64,000 nucleotides of DNA from NCBI GenBank assembly GCA_024349245.1, contig JALDNG010000450.1, positions 78,343 through 142,342 on the forward strand, read 5' to 3'. This DNA comes from Neodontobutis hainanensis (lineage: Eukaryota; Chordata; Actinopteri; Gobiiformes; Odontobutidae). Numbering within the stretch: the first letter of the stretch is position 1; each line of letters begins with the position of its first letter. The position numbers and the translations under genes were made by a program. The notes below the pieces were generated by a model. The model had not been told where the DNA came from and did no database searches. It worked only from the letters and a program-made list of their open reading frames with translations. This document shows, piece after piece, positions 49,401 to 62,538 of the stretch.

Positions 49401-49660
49401 TGAAGAATCAGTGTATAATCATTTTTGTCTTTGATTTGAAATGTGTTTGAGATTCAGTTTTGGGATTACATATAGTTAGTGCTTGATGTTTGTGTTGACG
49501 CCGCCTTGGGGCAAGGGGTGGACAAAGACTTTTTCCCAGCGTTAGGTCAAATGGTCAAGTGTACTTAGGCTAGGTCAGATGCCCTGCTGGGTTTTTGCTT
49601 TTGTCAAAATTAAACAACTCACACTCAAGCTAGTAGAATGTTTATGCTAATTGTTATCAG
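44214..49660 (+). other. ERV-D interior; non-coding
   Basis: 5.4 kb without gag, pol or env. Candidate splice signals are CAGGTAAAC near 44452 (donor-like) and TTTCCGTTACAG just before 49284 (acceptor-like). Blocks 48365-48620 and 49130-49350 are conserved in ERV-A, C and E. Confidence 0.7.
46258..46640. repeat. (CA)n microsatellite of ERV-D
   Basis: CA repeats interrupted by TAAA, CCCC and GTAC steps, plus a 53-base internal duplication containing ACACCCCCACCACACACA. It is the complement of the TG tract in ERV-A. Confidence 0.96.
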
Positions 49661-49675
49661 CATAAAGAGGGGGAA

Positions 49676-50028
49676 TGTTATAATAATTTTAATTTTAATG
49701 TTTATTGTTACTGGGGGCTTATAGTTCTCTTCAGGTCATGTCAAATTCATGTCATGTCCTTCGTGCTAATCCAAGCCTGGAGTAGACATAACTAGACTGA
49801 GACATGGCTTGTCAGGGACTGGCACCTGGACCATTGTGAACGCCTCTCACCAGGACGTCACTGTGTGTATATAATCTCATGTCATGTTTACATCTTTAAG
49901 CAAACCTGTCGATGTAATATTCCGCTTCTTTGCTTCTCCTTGCAAGGAATAAAACCTGGCCATTTCTTGTTAAAATATAATCTGTCTCCGTGTCTCTCTT
50001 AAATATATGGATATAAAATATTCCTATA
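49676..50028 (+). repeat. ERV-D 3' LTR
   Basis: Starts TGTTATAATAATTTT right after the purine tract AAAGAGGGGGAA. It contains TATATAA near 49867 and AATAAA near 49948, the expected promoter and polyadenylation signals. It ends TTCCTATA, three bases short. Confidence 0.9.
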
Positions 50029-50982
50029 GGAATTTGTAAATTAAACTTGGAAATTGTGTGAAACTTGACCTTAATGTGAAAGTAATGTATTTTTCCGAGG
50101 AAAAATGCACCATTGCCATGGTTGCCATGGAGACCGCGAGCGGGGCTGTGGTGGGCGTGGCAGAGGAGGGGGCACTGAGAACAGGAGAGGAGGCCGACAC
50201 TGGGTCCAGACAAGAGAAGGACCTTTGACTGACCCTTGAACAGGTCAGAAACATAAACACATATGTACACAAACAAACATCTACAGAAGGTGAATGTGCT
50301 TTTGAATCTTTTGAATTATGAGAAAAGTTTATAAATAGTCTGTTAAAAACAGATATTGTATTACGTTTGTGTGACACAGCAGAGAGGAGATTAAAGATTT
50401 GACGACATATATATTTTGTTCCAAATGTTTCCTCCTGTGAGCTTCTGGGTCTCGACCTCGACAGCGGCATGCCGTCCCACGACTGTCCGACCCCCCCCCG
50501 CCACACACACTCCTCCAAACCAGCCGCTCCACCAAGGCCTAAAAGAATCTGCCCAATGCGCAGCGATTCGGACACAGAAGCGGTAAGATACCGAACACAT
50601 TCTGAAAATGTAATGTAATATGAACAAAAAGAAAGAGGCTTTTCTCAATGACACAAAGCCTGAAATGAAAACTGATTATGTTGTATTTCTCCGAGGAAAA
50701 TGCACAAATTCCTATGGTCACCGGAGCAGGCGAGGCCAAGGATTGGAGGTGGTGGGGGGTGCGGCGTGACGAGGAGCGGAGCGAAGTGTGGGGGCCCAGA
50801 CCCAGGCCACAGCAGGAGCAACACTGAGTGGACATCAGGAGTTAAGTCATGTACACACACATAGTGACACTTAAAACACACACAAAGACAGAACACGGAA
50901 TTGAAAATGTTAAAAGATCCGAAACTTTAGATCCAAAATAAAAGTATTGATTAGCATTTTGCAAAACAATGGTATGTATCTA
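50029..50982 (+). other. ERV-C interior, second part
   Basis: Resumes with GGAATTTGTAAATTAAA, equal to ERV-D at 46018. No coding frame is supported. It ends in TATGTATCTA, the left target of ERV-E. Confidence 0.75.
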
Positions 50983-51381
50983 TGTTACGAGAATTTTAAA
51001 ATGAGCAGACGATGTAGACGGTATATGATTTGATAATAATAGACAGGTTTAATCTTTGCAAAGAGAAGCAAACACACAGTAACAATGGTACACGGAGGGT
51101 TTTGCTTAAAGATGTAAACATACATGAAGCTTTTATAGGTTTACATTATGCCCTCTCAGCTCCAGGGTCGTGGATGGACGTGTATTTAGCTGAGGTGTCA
51201 GTTCTAGATGTGTGTCACTAAGTGTACAGTGTGTCCCTGGACAATGATTAGATGTAGTGCAAACTGATGTAGATATGGCTGAAGGCATTAAGTCATACTT
51301 GTGTGTGGATAAGCATGTGAACTGGAGCAGGAGTGAGAGCATAATATATAACATTAATGGAGATGTACAATTCCCATAACA
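50983..51381 (-). repeat. ERV-E 3' LTR
   Basis: 399 bp, from TGTTACGAGAATTTTAAAA to CAATTCCCATAACA. It matches 57614-58030 closely apart from a changed first 30 bases. Confidence 0.88.
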
Positions 51382-51398
51382 TTCCCCCCTGTTTATGC

Positions 51399-54300
51399 CA
51401 GAAATGGCATAAATCAAAATTCCCACCTTGATGTGAATTGTACTCTTTCAGAGGCGAAAACCCGGCGGGCAGCTGACCTAGCCTAAGTACATTTGAACCA
51501 TTTGGTAAATGACCTATTGCCGGGAAAAAGACCTTCTGGCGCCCCTTCTGCCAAAGGCGGCTATTCACAAACAAGGCCTAAACTATAAAATATGGGTAAC
51601 TGATTCCATTATAACACAGAAAGAAAAGATTACAACAATTCAGAACAGAAAAATCACCAGGGATTACTAAACTGATCGTTTAAACTCAACAATATGTGTA
51701 TCAATCAAAACATGTCGTCACTCCAAAAGAATGAAGAAAAAGGTGCCGGATTAGGCTGGTCATCCCATCGAACTTAATAGCTCTGGCCTGTCCCTGCCTG
51801 TCCATTAATGTCCCTGTAACAAAAAGAAACAAACAGGAGACTCATGCACATTCTTAATGATTAAAATCAATTCTTAAGCATAATAACTTCAATGAACCAT
51901 ACGGCCCTTAGGACTGTAGTATGATCCGTCCTGGAGCTGTTGTCCCGTTGGTGAACATGCAGATGTTAACGTCCCTCAGATATCAAAGTGTTCATCAGAG
52001 GTCAAAGGACCACAGTCGTTGGGCAGGTGCATGTCCAGGAATGTTGACCCAGCAATGGCCACATCCATCAATCTCACCAACAAGCTCCAGATACATGGAA
52101 ATCAACACAAACAAAAGTTATAAGACATGGAAGTGCCACACAAGTACATCTCAACACAGATTTAAAATCTCAGTCAATTTTCAAATATTATATATAATAT
52201 ATAAAACTATTTTTAAAACCAGGTTAAAATCAATTACTCTATTCCAGAATCTTGAAGTGTGAAGCTCTTCTTAAAACCTTTAGTTGTGCTGTTAACTAGA
52301 CCTGTGTTACTTTGGATGAAATCCTGTAGATCTCACCTTTTCAGCTCAAAGCAGCTCAGTGCTATTTGTTCTGTCCAGTCCTTTGAGCAGTTTTAACTCA
52401 TTTCCAGATTTAATTCACAGTTACAGCATTTCTCGTGCAATTCATAAACCTTTGTTAGTTATACATCTAATTAAATTTATCCACATTTGTGTACATTATC
52501 TTAAATGTAAAATTCTAATTTCAATGCTAATTGAATTTTAGCCTTATATTCATTAAAACACCTTGAAGGACCCCCCTGTCATCGATGTATCTGGGGCTCT
52601 CAAATAAACCTGAAGGAACTGCTGTTTAGTTCCTAAGGTGTGAGTTTCTACTCACGATGTTCTCCGTCACATTGTATGTGAACAAATAAACCAGGATCCT
52701 TTAAGGACGCATGTTTCCGGTCAGCAGGCAATGGTCTAATGGTCTTACTTTCACAAAACCTCCAGACTTCTGCTTTGCACCTGTCCCTGATCTCTCAGTT
52801 TGTCAGGTTCAGAGTGATGTTACAGGACGTCCTGTCACTGGCCCTGCTCACAGGTGTACTCCAGGTGTAAACCAAGATGATTATAAGTTCAAAGACTATG
52901 TTAATATTATCTCTTACTGGTGTCTATATTTCAAATCTTCTTTTCAGAACAGGTACTTGTTGTGGTTGGCTTCCATCCAAATAAAATACAAACAAATCAG
53001 AACGTTATCTGACATTTTTAGACCCATAGAAAGTGCCTCCAGGCTTTCGTCAAACGAAACCATGTAAGCTCTTAAAAATTAAAACAATAAAATTAAACAA
53101 CAGATAAAGCCTGTTTCCACAGATATGGTCTGCTGGAAATCTAATTTAATCTGAAAGTTTGACTCAATCAGAACAAACAGTGCATCTTCAAAACAGTCAT
53201 GTCAACCTTTCTTTATTTTTGATTTAAACTTATCTTTTACTGTATTAAACACTGTTGTTATATTGGGTTAACCACGCATCACCTCTTCACTTTAATACAG
53301 TTTAAATCTTCTTCTCCCACTCCTTTTTGAGCCTTGGGAAACCCATGGCTCAAAACATAAATAAAAATAAAAAAATAAACATAAAATCATAAAAATGAAA
53401 GGCACGTGCCATTAATCATTTTAAAATGTTAGTCCATAAACAAAACAAAAAAATGAATAAAAACATGAACGTACAATCATAAACTGTAATTCGTACTTCT
53501 TTTATGTTTTCCAAATAGCACCACTGTTGTTTCTGTTTTTACCGTGTGTTTGCACCACATAGTTTTTGTTCCGTTAAGTTTTAGTCTTAGTTACCACAGT
53601 TGTAGGTCTTCACCTGTAACTGTTAGTGGTATAATCCACAATCATAATAAAGTTTTATTCAGCTGATGCAAACATAAATAATTTTAAAATATATCAGAGC
53701 GAGTTTCTCATAGTATATTGTCACAACTTTTTAGCCAAAGACTATAAATTCACACTCTAATCAGAACATTCTCAGAATATTGTTCAATTACTTCAAATTA
53801 ATTCCTTTAGAAATATCTTCCATTAAAAACTCTTGTGTCAGACCCCTCTGGGGTTAACCTTGTAACTGGGCAGCGTCTGTCAGCTGCTCAAACACACCAC
53901 ACAGCCTCTGTTCACATTGTTTTCCTCCAAAATCATTTAAAAGGAAAACTGTTCATAAAATCAACAAACTCAGTGTAAATTCTTCTGTATTTACTTTTAT
54001 AATAAACATTTTCTTCAGGGTTTCTGTTCAGTGATAGATTTGTTCCATACTGTCTCTGTAAATCTCAGTTTTAACACCAGGAGTTCAATAAATACAGTAA
54101 ACCATTTTGGTTTTTTTTTTTGCATCTTTTCCATATTAATTTTAACTGCAGCATATTTAAAACGTTTATTCATTCTTAATTTCACATTTTCACTAATTTT
54201 GTGTCAGACCCTCCATAAAGAGTTCCCTTTACTCAATGTTAAACAGAAACTTAACCCATTAAGTGTAAAATAAAATCGACTTCTCTCTTTATTTATTCAG

Positions 54301-57300
54301 ATACCCCGACATTTCACTCAGTTATAGTCAATAATGTTAATTTAAAACAATGCTAAAATTTAATATTTTATTTTTAGATAAGGTTTTACTGTGTTCTCCA
54401 TAAACACCTCTAAAGTTCAACCAAAAGTATTATTCAATTCTGTTCAAAAGGACAGACTATTGTGTTAGTCTCTAGTTGTCACAATCATCAATAATCTAAA
54501 CGTTCCAACATTTAAATCAGATTCATCAAAAATCAAAACCTTTTACAAATCACTTCAAGCAGTGATTAAAACACAGAGAGCCCTTTGCTCTTAACCTTAA
54601 CTATTTTTACAGTTTAACAATTTACTTCAAAAATGTCTATAAATTACCTCCAATCCTTCAAGATTGTTTTGACAGTTTTAACATAGATATGTTTTCAATT
54701 CCCAGATTACACATTTACATTTCAGTTTAAAACTTTACTGTAAATATGCCACTTATTTACATTGCATTTTAAACTTTATTAAAAGATGCCACTTCTCTAC
54801 ATTGTAGTTTAAACTTTATTGTAAAGATGACCCTCGTCAGCATCTATTTTTGTGTCAGGTCTTAAACCTTTATTAGAAAGTTCCATTTCAAAATCATTGG
54901 CCAGTATTTATTTTGTCTTCATTTCAGTTTTTCTAATTACTTGAACAATATTTTTCTCAAACAATTGTTATTCTCATTCATTTTGTCATTTATTTTACCA
55001 AAACATTTTTATAGAATCAAGATTTAAATGTGGACTATATTCGTATCATAAACCTTTCTTTATCTTATCAGTTCAGTCTGTTTCTGTCACTGACATTTTT
55101 AAAACGTTTGTTAACTGTAAAGGCTCCAACACTTTCTGTGGAGCTAAACTTTATTGAAAAAACATTTCTTGCTCCGGTCCTGAGCAAAAGAAGGGAGGGT
55201 GCTTTGAAGCCCTGCTACTTTGGCCCAGAACGTTATCTTGTGTTGAAACATTCCTTGTGAAACCAAACATTGGTTGTTTTGTATCCACTTTCTCAACACC
55301 TTGTCAGAACCAAACCAACAAATACATAATTGTTCATTTCCTTTCTTCTGGAATAAATTATTTTATATGTGAGCTGATGGCCCAATATCTATCATTTATA
55401 TTATCTTTATAACTTCATCTTTAAGACACATTTTTAAATTCTTCTGATTACACAGTGATCATTTTCATTCATGTTATACAGTGTTTTTGAACCACACTGA
55501 TATTAAGGACCTCTATTAGTTTAAGTACTAATAGACTCATACAATTGGTCTCTAACCTTTTTTAAAAAAAAAAAAATAAAATAAAAAATACTTTTCTCGC
55601 TCAAGGGAATGAGCAAAGAAAAGGGAGGGTGATAAGACACCTCTGTTATTATTGTATTAATATTGTGTTACTGTGGAACACTGGTGTTTAACTCTATTCA
55701 CTGTCTACAGTGTTTTTTATTACAAAGTGGTCATTTTCATTCTATCCCCAATAACTATGTCTCAGTTTTTCTTAGTTCTTTCATACTAATATTTGTCCTA
55801 ATAGATGTACAATAACATTTCAATTGTTTTGCAAAATACTTCAATACTTTTATTTTGGATCCAAGGTGTTGGATCTTTTAACTTTTTCACTTCCGTGTTC
55901 TGTCTTTTTGTGTGTTTTAAGTGGCACTATGTGTGTGTCATGTGGTGTGTACATGACTTAACTCCTGATCTCAGGTCAGTGTTGCTCCTGCTGTGGCCTG
56001 GGTCTGTTCTTTGTCCCTCTGCAGACATGTCGTCCTCTCTGTCTCCTCCCCCCCACCACGTCCACCTCTCACGGCCTCGCCCGCTCCGGTGACCAGAGGA
56101 ATTTGTGCGTTTTCCTCGGAGAAATACAACATAATCAGTTTTCATTTCAGGCTTCACGTCTTTGAGAAAAGCCTATTTCTTTCTTTTTGTCAAATTTAGT
56201 GCATATTACATAAAATTTGGAACATGTGTTTTTCTGTATCTTACCGCTTTTGTCTCTGATCCGCTGGGCACTGGGCAGCGTCTTGTAGGCCTTTGGTCGG
56301 AGCGGGTGGATTTGGCGGAGAGTGGCAGTAGTGTGGCGGGGGGGTAGACAGACGTGGGACGGCCCTGTTCAGTGGCTGTCCTTGAGAGACGGAATGCTGC
56401 TGTTAGAGGGAGGCGGAGACCCAGAGGCTCACAGGAGGAAACATTTGAAGAAAAAAATATATATATATTTGTCAGTTTCAGCAGATTTTTTTATGCACTT
56501 TTCATAATTTATTCAGATGGATCAAATTATAGATGAATCAACAGATCAAATATGTCACAATGTTAGATTTTCAAAATTTTTCCTTCTCAGAATGATCAAC
56601 TTCACTCTGTTGCATCAACTTATCACAAGTTAAGGCTTTTTCACAATCAGGCTGACTAATGTTCGATCTCATTATTCAGACTGAATCAACTTCCTCCAAT
56701 AAAATCAATTCAATGCATTCACTCCACAGTTGCGTCACAATCACTCTCTCAACCACACTTGTTACTCACTAACCCTTCAGGTTAGATAAACTTCATTAAA
56801 GCCACTTCACCTTAGTGGACTTTTTCTCTGTATCTCAGAGTTTACAGAGACAACAACAAAAAAGCAGGCCTGCTTTGTCACTATATTGTCACGTGACTCT
56901 AGGCTCCATCTCACCGTTCACCATAGGATTTGGCAGGGTCTCGACTAAGAGTCAGCTTGAGCTCTTCCGTGCGTCCAACGCACCATTTAAACCATTAAAA
57001 CCTTAAACCAACACCCGTAGTTAGGCCAGACGTTTTGGGTGTGGAGTATTAGGATGTATGTTTATTAAACTAAAGCAAAATCTGCAAATTTTACCATAGA
57101 TTAATATCAAAACATTCCGTTTAAATCTCACCATCCACCTCTAAAGGCAGGGTCTCGACTAAACGCATACTTTTCCCTCGTCTCTCAGACGGTACCTCAG
57201 TTTTTAGTGTTCTTCTACAGTAATAGTAACAACATGGAAATACCCGCCACAGTAGATGACATGTAATTACCAAACAATTTAAGCAGAAGCAACCCAAAAA

Positions 57301-57593
57301 CCTACTTCCGGACTTTTGGTTCACAAACACAAACAAAAAAAATTAACAGCTGTTTTACCTGACTTTAGTCGAATGGTCCAGTCTTTCCGCAGCCAGACTT
57401 CTGTCTCTCATCGTGTCTCTGCTCTTTCCTCTTCTTTAGTTCAGATATCGTCACTGAGTCTCACACACAGATAGTGAAGGTCTGGCCCGTACCATTTAAA
57501 AACAATAGTTTGGGACTTACAGAGAAATGCTTTGTGCATCTCCCCCGTGCACGTCAGTTTCACTTTTCTGCATGAGAAACAGCAGATGTCGAT
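51399..57593 (-). other. ERV-E interior; non-coding
   Basis: Parallel to ERV-A 1237-5147 and beyond, including the conserved blocks at 51780-52130 and 52610-52870. No open frame exceeds about 120 codons and none is retrovirus-like. Confidence 0.72.
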
Positions 57594-57611
57594 ATCCCGG
57601 ACGAGCCCCCA
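57594..57611 (-). other. Primer-binding site of ERV-E (tRNA-Pro)
   Basis: Complement of TGGGGGCTCGTCCGGGAT, two bases inside the 5' LTR. Confidence 0.93.
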
Positions 57612-57613
57612 AA

Positions 57614-58030
57614 TGTTATGTGAATTTTAGTTTACAGATTAAATGAGCAGACGATGGAGACGGCGTATGATTTGAAAATAATAGACAGGTTTAATCTTTG
57701 CAAAAAGAAGCAAACACACGGTAACAATGGTACACGGAGGGTTTTGCTTAAAGGTGTAAACAATACATGAAGCTTTTATAGGTTTACATTATGCCCCCCC
57801 CAGCTCCAGGGTCGTGGATGGACGTGTATTGAGCTGATGTGTCAGTCATAGATGTGTGTCACTAAGTGAACAGGACAGTGTGTCTCTGGACAATGATTAG
57901 ATGTAGTGCAAACTGATGTAGATATAGCTAAAGACATTAAGTCATACTTGTGTGTGGATAAGCATGTGAAGTGGAGCAGGAGTGAGAGCATAATATATAA
58001 CATTAATGGAGATGTACAATTCCCATAACA
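57614..58030 (-). repeat. ERV-E 5' LTR
   Basis: 417 bp, starts TGTTATGTGAATTTTAG and ends CCCATAACA on plus. The first and last few bases resemble those of the other LTR family, the body does not. Confidence 0.9.
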
Positions 58031-58035
58031 TTCTA

Positions 58036-61000
58036 TTAGTACGAGAACTAATAGAGGTCCTTAATATCAGTGTGGTTCAAAAACACTGTGTGAAAATGGT
58101 CACTGTGTAATCAGAATAATTTAAAAATGCGTCTTGAGGTTGAATTGCGCTGAGCAAGGTTATAAGAATAATACAAAGTTATAGATATTTGGGCCATCAG
58201 CTCAAACATAAAATAATGTTTCCAGAAGAAATATTTGAAATGAACAAGTATGTATTTCTCTGTTTGGTTCTGACAAAAGTGTTAGAGAAAGTGGAAAACA
58301 ACCAAGGTTGGATTTACCAGGAATGTGTCAACACGAGATAACAGTCTATGTTTTTTTATGAGAGTTGAGGTAACAACGGGGCTTCACAGCACCTCCCTTT
58401 TTGCTCACGTCAGGAGCAAGAAATGTTTTGGTTTTGAAACTATGTTTTTTCCGTTGTTTTTGTTTGAGCTCAACAGAAAGTGTGAGAGCCTTTACATTAA
58501 ACAGACGTTTTAATGTTGAAAAATGTTGAAGTACAAATGTGTCAGTGACAGAAACGGGTTGCACTGATGGTGTTAAATAAATTTATGAGACTTAATTAGG
58601 AAAACTGGTTGACCTTCTGACAGGTCTGTGGAAACAAATATAGTCTACATTTGGAGTTGCTTTAGTTTTTTTGGTACGACCATGTTTTTTTTAGAATTAG
58701 AAAACTAAACGACAACTGAGGTTTGAATATTGTTTGAGAAAGTATTGTCTAAGTAATTAGAGAAACTGAAATGAAGACAGAATAAATAATAACCAATGGG
58801 TTTTTGAAATGGTAATGTCTAATAAAGGTATACATCTAAAATTAAATAATAGATGCTAAAAAGAGTCATCTTTACAATAAAGTTTTAAACTGCAAGGTAA
58901 ATTCTTAATCTGGGAATTGAAAACTTATCTAAGTTAAAACTGTCTAAACAATCTTGCAGGATTGGAGGTGTTTATTTGAAATGTTTTAAGTTGAAGTGTT
59001 AAACTGTAAAAAGGTTAAAGTTTAGGAGCATAAGACAAAGTGCTCACTGGGTTTAATCACTGCTTGAAGTGATTTGAAGAGAATGGATGAATCTGATTTA
59101 AGGTTGGAACAGACTAACACAAAGAGTCTGTCCTTTTGAACAGAATTGAATAATATTTTTGGGTGAACTTTAGAAGTGTGATGGAAAACACTGAGTGAAA
59201 TCTTTGGAAACTAAAGATTAAAATTTTGAGAAGTTTAATCTTTGCATGTTTTAAATTAACATTACTAACTAAACTATTAACTGAGTTCAATGGTGGTGAA
59301 TCTGAGGAAATGAAGAGACATGGTTTGTTTTATTTATTGAACACCTGGTGTTGAGACTGAGTTTTACAGAAACAGTGTGGAACAATTCTACACTGAACAA
59401 ACCCCTAAAGAATTGTTATTGTAAAGGGTAAATGCAGAGAAATTAACACAGAGCTTAGTTAATTTTATGAAAAGTCTTTCTTTTAAACGACAGTCACATG
59501 GTGATGGAGTTTTGGAGGAGAGAGAGACGAGGTGTTTGAGCAGCTGAAGGAGGTTGGCTAAAAAGTTCTGTGAGGATAGATCATGAGAAACTAGTTCTGA
59601 TCTATTTTGAAGTGGTTTATGTTTGCATCAACTGAATAGAATTTTATTATGATGGTGGATGATACTACTTACAGTTACAGGTAAAGACCTACAACTAATG
59701 GTAACTAAAATTACAACTGAACTAAACAAAATTAAGTTTAAATTTAAACGAAACAACAGTGATGCTATTTGGAAAACATAATGAAGACGAATAATTAGAA
59801 ACGATAATTGATAGACTGAAATTTTAAAATGATCAATGGCACTGGCTTTTCATTTTATGATTTTATGTTTATTATTTTTATTTTTTTATTTTTGTTTTGA
59901 GCCATGGGTTTCCCAGGTCTCAAAAAAGAGAGGGAGAAGAAGATTTAAACTGTATTAAAGTGAAGAGGTGATGTGTGTAAAAGAGTAATGTAGTGATGTG
60001 TTAATACAGTAAAAGAGTTTAAATAAAAATAAAGAAAGAAAGAAAGTTGACATGAGCGTTCTGGAGAAGCACTGTTTGGTCTGATTGAACCTTTCAGATT
60101 AAATTAGATTTCCAGCAGAACATATCTGTGGAAACAGGGTTTATCTGTGTTTCATTTTTATGGTTTGATCATTTTAAGAGCTTGTATGGTTTCGTTTGAC
60201 GAAAGCCTGGAGGCACTTTCTATGGGTCTAAAAATGTCAGAGAACGTTTGATTTGTTTGTTCTTTATTTGGATGGAAGCCAACCACAACAAGGACCAGTT
60301 CTGAAAATAAGATCTGACAATTAAAATAGCCTCCAGTAAGAGCTAATATAAACATAGTCTTTGAACTTATAGTCATCTTGGTTTACACCTGGAGTACACC
60401 TGTGAGCAGGACCAGTGACAGGACGTCCTGTAACATCACTCTGAACCTGACAAACTGAGATCAGGGACAGGTGCAGTGCAAAGCAGAAGTCTGGAGGTTT
60501 TGTGAAAGTAAGACCATTAGACCATTGCCTGCTGAACCGGAAACATGCGTCCTTAAAGGATCCTGGTTTATTTGTTCACATACAATGTGACGGAGAACAT
60601 CGTGAGAAGAAACTCACACCTTAGGAACCAAACAGTAGTTCCTTCAGGTTTATTTGAGAACCCCATATACATCAACGACAGAGGGGTCCTTCAAGGTGTC
60701 CTTAATGAATATAAGGCTAAAATTCAATTAGCATTGAAATTAGAATTTTACATTTGAGACAATTTATGCAAATGCGGATTAAATTAATTAGATTATAACT
60801 AACAAAGGGTAATGAATTGCATGAGAAATGCTGTAACTGTGAATTGAAGCTGGAGATGAATTAAAACTGGTCCAAGGACTGGACAGAACAAATAGCACTG
60901 AGCTGCTTTGAGCTGAAAAGGTGAGATCTACAGGATTTCATCCAAAGTAACACAGGTCTAGTTTACAGCACAACTAAAGCTTTTAAGAAGAGCTTCACAC

Positions 61001-61888
61001 TCTGCAGAAGAACTGACAGAGGATTCTGGAATAGAGTAATTGATTTTAACCTGGTTTTAAAAAATAATTACAAAATAATTATGTGTTGAGATGTACTTTC
61101 ATGTCTTCCATGTCTTATAACTTTTGTTTGTGTTGATTTCCATGTATCCGGAGCTTGTTGGTGAGATTGATGGATGTGGCCATTGCTGGGTCAACATTCC
61201 TGGACATGCACCTGCCCAACGACTGTGGTCGAGGCTTTGACCTCAGATGAACACTTTGATATCTGAGGGACGTTAAAGTTTGCATGTTCACCAACGGGAC
61301 AACAGCTCCAGGACGGATCATACTACAGTCCTAAGGGCCGTATGGTTCATTGAAGTTATTGTGCTCAAAAGAATTGATTTTAATCATTAAGAATGTGCAT
61401 AAGTCTCACTCCATGTGTTTTTCTTTTTTGTTACAGGGACAGTAATGGACAGGCAGGGACAGGCCAGAGATCTTGAGTTCGATGGGGCGACCAGCTTAAA
61501 CTCTGGCATATTTTTCTACGTTATTTTGGAGTGACACTGTGTTTTGATTTATGGACTTTATGAATTTGATTTTGAAGAATCAGTGTATGACTCTGGAGTC
61601 CCATTTGATTGTAAACATATCCCGTATAATCATTTTTGTCTTTGATTTGAAATGTGTTTGAGATTCAGTTGAAGGGATTACATAAAGTTAATGCTTGATG
61701 TTTGTGTTGACGCCGCCTTGGGGCAAGGGGTGGACAAAGACTTTTTCCCAGCGTTAGGTCAAATGGTCAAGTGTACTTAGGCTAGGTCAGATGCCCTGCT
61801 GGGTTTTCACTTTGTCAATAAGTAAACAACTCACACTCAAGCTAGTAGATTGTTTATGCTAATTGTTATCAGCATAAAGAGGGGGGAA
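58036..61888 (+). other. ERV-C interior, third part, with polypurine tract
   Basis: Homologous to ERV-D 46855-49675. It includes conserved blocks at 60375-60610 and 61090-61480, with TTTTTTGTTACAG before 61437. It ends in the purine tract AAAGAGGGGGGAA (61876-61888). No coding frame is supported. Confidence 0.78.
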
Positions 61889-62260
61889 TGTTATAAGAAT
61901 ATTAATATTATGTTTAGAGTTACTGGGGGCTTATAGTTCTCTTCAGGTCGTGTCAAATTCATGTCATGTCCTTCGTGCTAATCCAAACATTAAGTAGACA
62001 TAACTAGACTGTGACATGGCTTGTCCCGGGACTTGTGCACCTGGACCATTGTGAACGCCTCTCACTAAGGACGTCACTGTGTTGTATATAATCTCATGTT
62101 ATGTTTACATCTTTAAGCAAACCTGTCGCTGTACCCTTGTTACTGTGTCTGCTATGCTTCAATTCTTGCAAGGATTAAAACCTGACCATTGCTTGTTAAA
62201 TTATAATCGGTCTCCGTATCTCTCTGGTTAAATATGGGGATATAAAATATTCCTATAACA
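61889..62260 (+). repeat. ERV-C 3' LTR
   Basis: 372 bp, TGTTATAAGAATATTAA to TTCCTATAACA. It carries the subfamily variant TTTAGAGTTACTGGGG shared with LTR-B. Confidence 0.92.
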
Positions 62261-62538
62261 GTTATCCTCATGTTTTTTCTGTTTCTCAAGTCACTGATTG
62301 GGATTCCAACTTGTTTAATGCACTGAGTTTTAATAGGAGTCCTGCAAACAGTTTTTTACTGTTTACAGAAAATATTTTGACTGTGCACTCTTGTGGCTTC
62401 TTGAATGAACCATAAAACTGGTTACTGACCTTTTACAGTCAGTCCTCCAGCTGGACGAGGCACAAGAAAATCAGTCTCATGCCAGTACAATTCTGTAAAG
62501 AAAAAGGGTGTTATTTTATTGCTGCTTTACTGTCAGGG

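Larger units (their letters stand above)
43826..50028 (+). mobile_element. ERV-D: retrovirus-like LTR element nested in ERV-C
   Basis: A complete plus-strand element of 6.2 kb with a 5' LTR (43826-44193), tRNA-Pro primer site, interior, polypurine tract (49661-49675) and 3' LTR (49676-50028). The two LTRs differ by several substitutions and small indels, so it is moderately old. The 3' LTR lacks the final ACA and seven bases of target are missing at that junction, so no duplication is seen. It is the only copy of this family in the window whose interior has no obvious large insertion, and it serves as the empty-site reference for the Harbinger and Rex3 insertions in ERV-A. Confidence 0.9.
50983..58030 (-). 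mobile_element. ERV-E: retrovirus-like element with a different LTR family, nested in ERV-C
   Basis: A minus-strand element with 5' LTR 57614-58030, primer site 57594-57611, and 3' LTR 50983-51381 preceded on the minus strand by a purine tract (51382-51398). The flanks ATCTA (50978-50982) and TTCTA (58031-58035) are a 5-bp duplication with one mismatch. ERV-D gives the empty site GTATCTATTAGTACGAG. The LTR sequence is unrelated in most of its length to those of ERV-A, C and D, but the interior is homologous to theirs. There is no retroviral coding frame. Confidence 0.88.
40199..62260 (+). mobile_element. ERV-C: plus-strand retrovirus-like element containing ERV-D and ERV-E
   Basis: A 5'-truncated 5' LTR (40199-40286) is followed by a tRNA-Pro primer site, an interior in three pieces (40307-43825, 50029-50982, 58036-61888), a polypurine tract and a full 3' LTR (61889-62260). 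ERV-D interrupts at 43826, where the text GAGAGAGA stops and GGAATTTGTAAATT resumes at 50029. ERV-E interrupts at 50983. As in the other copies, no retroviral protein is encoded. The missing start of the 5' LTR and the lack of a flanking duplication point to a rearrangement at the left end. Confidence 0.85.
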
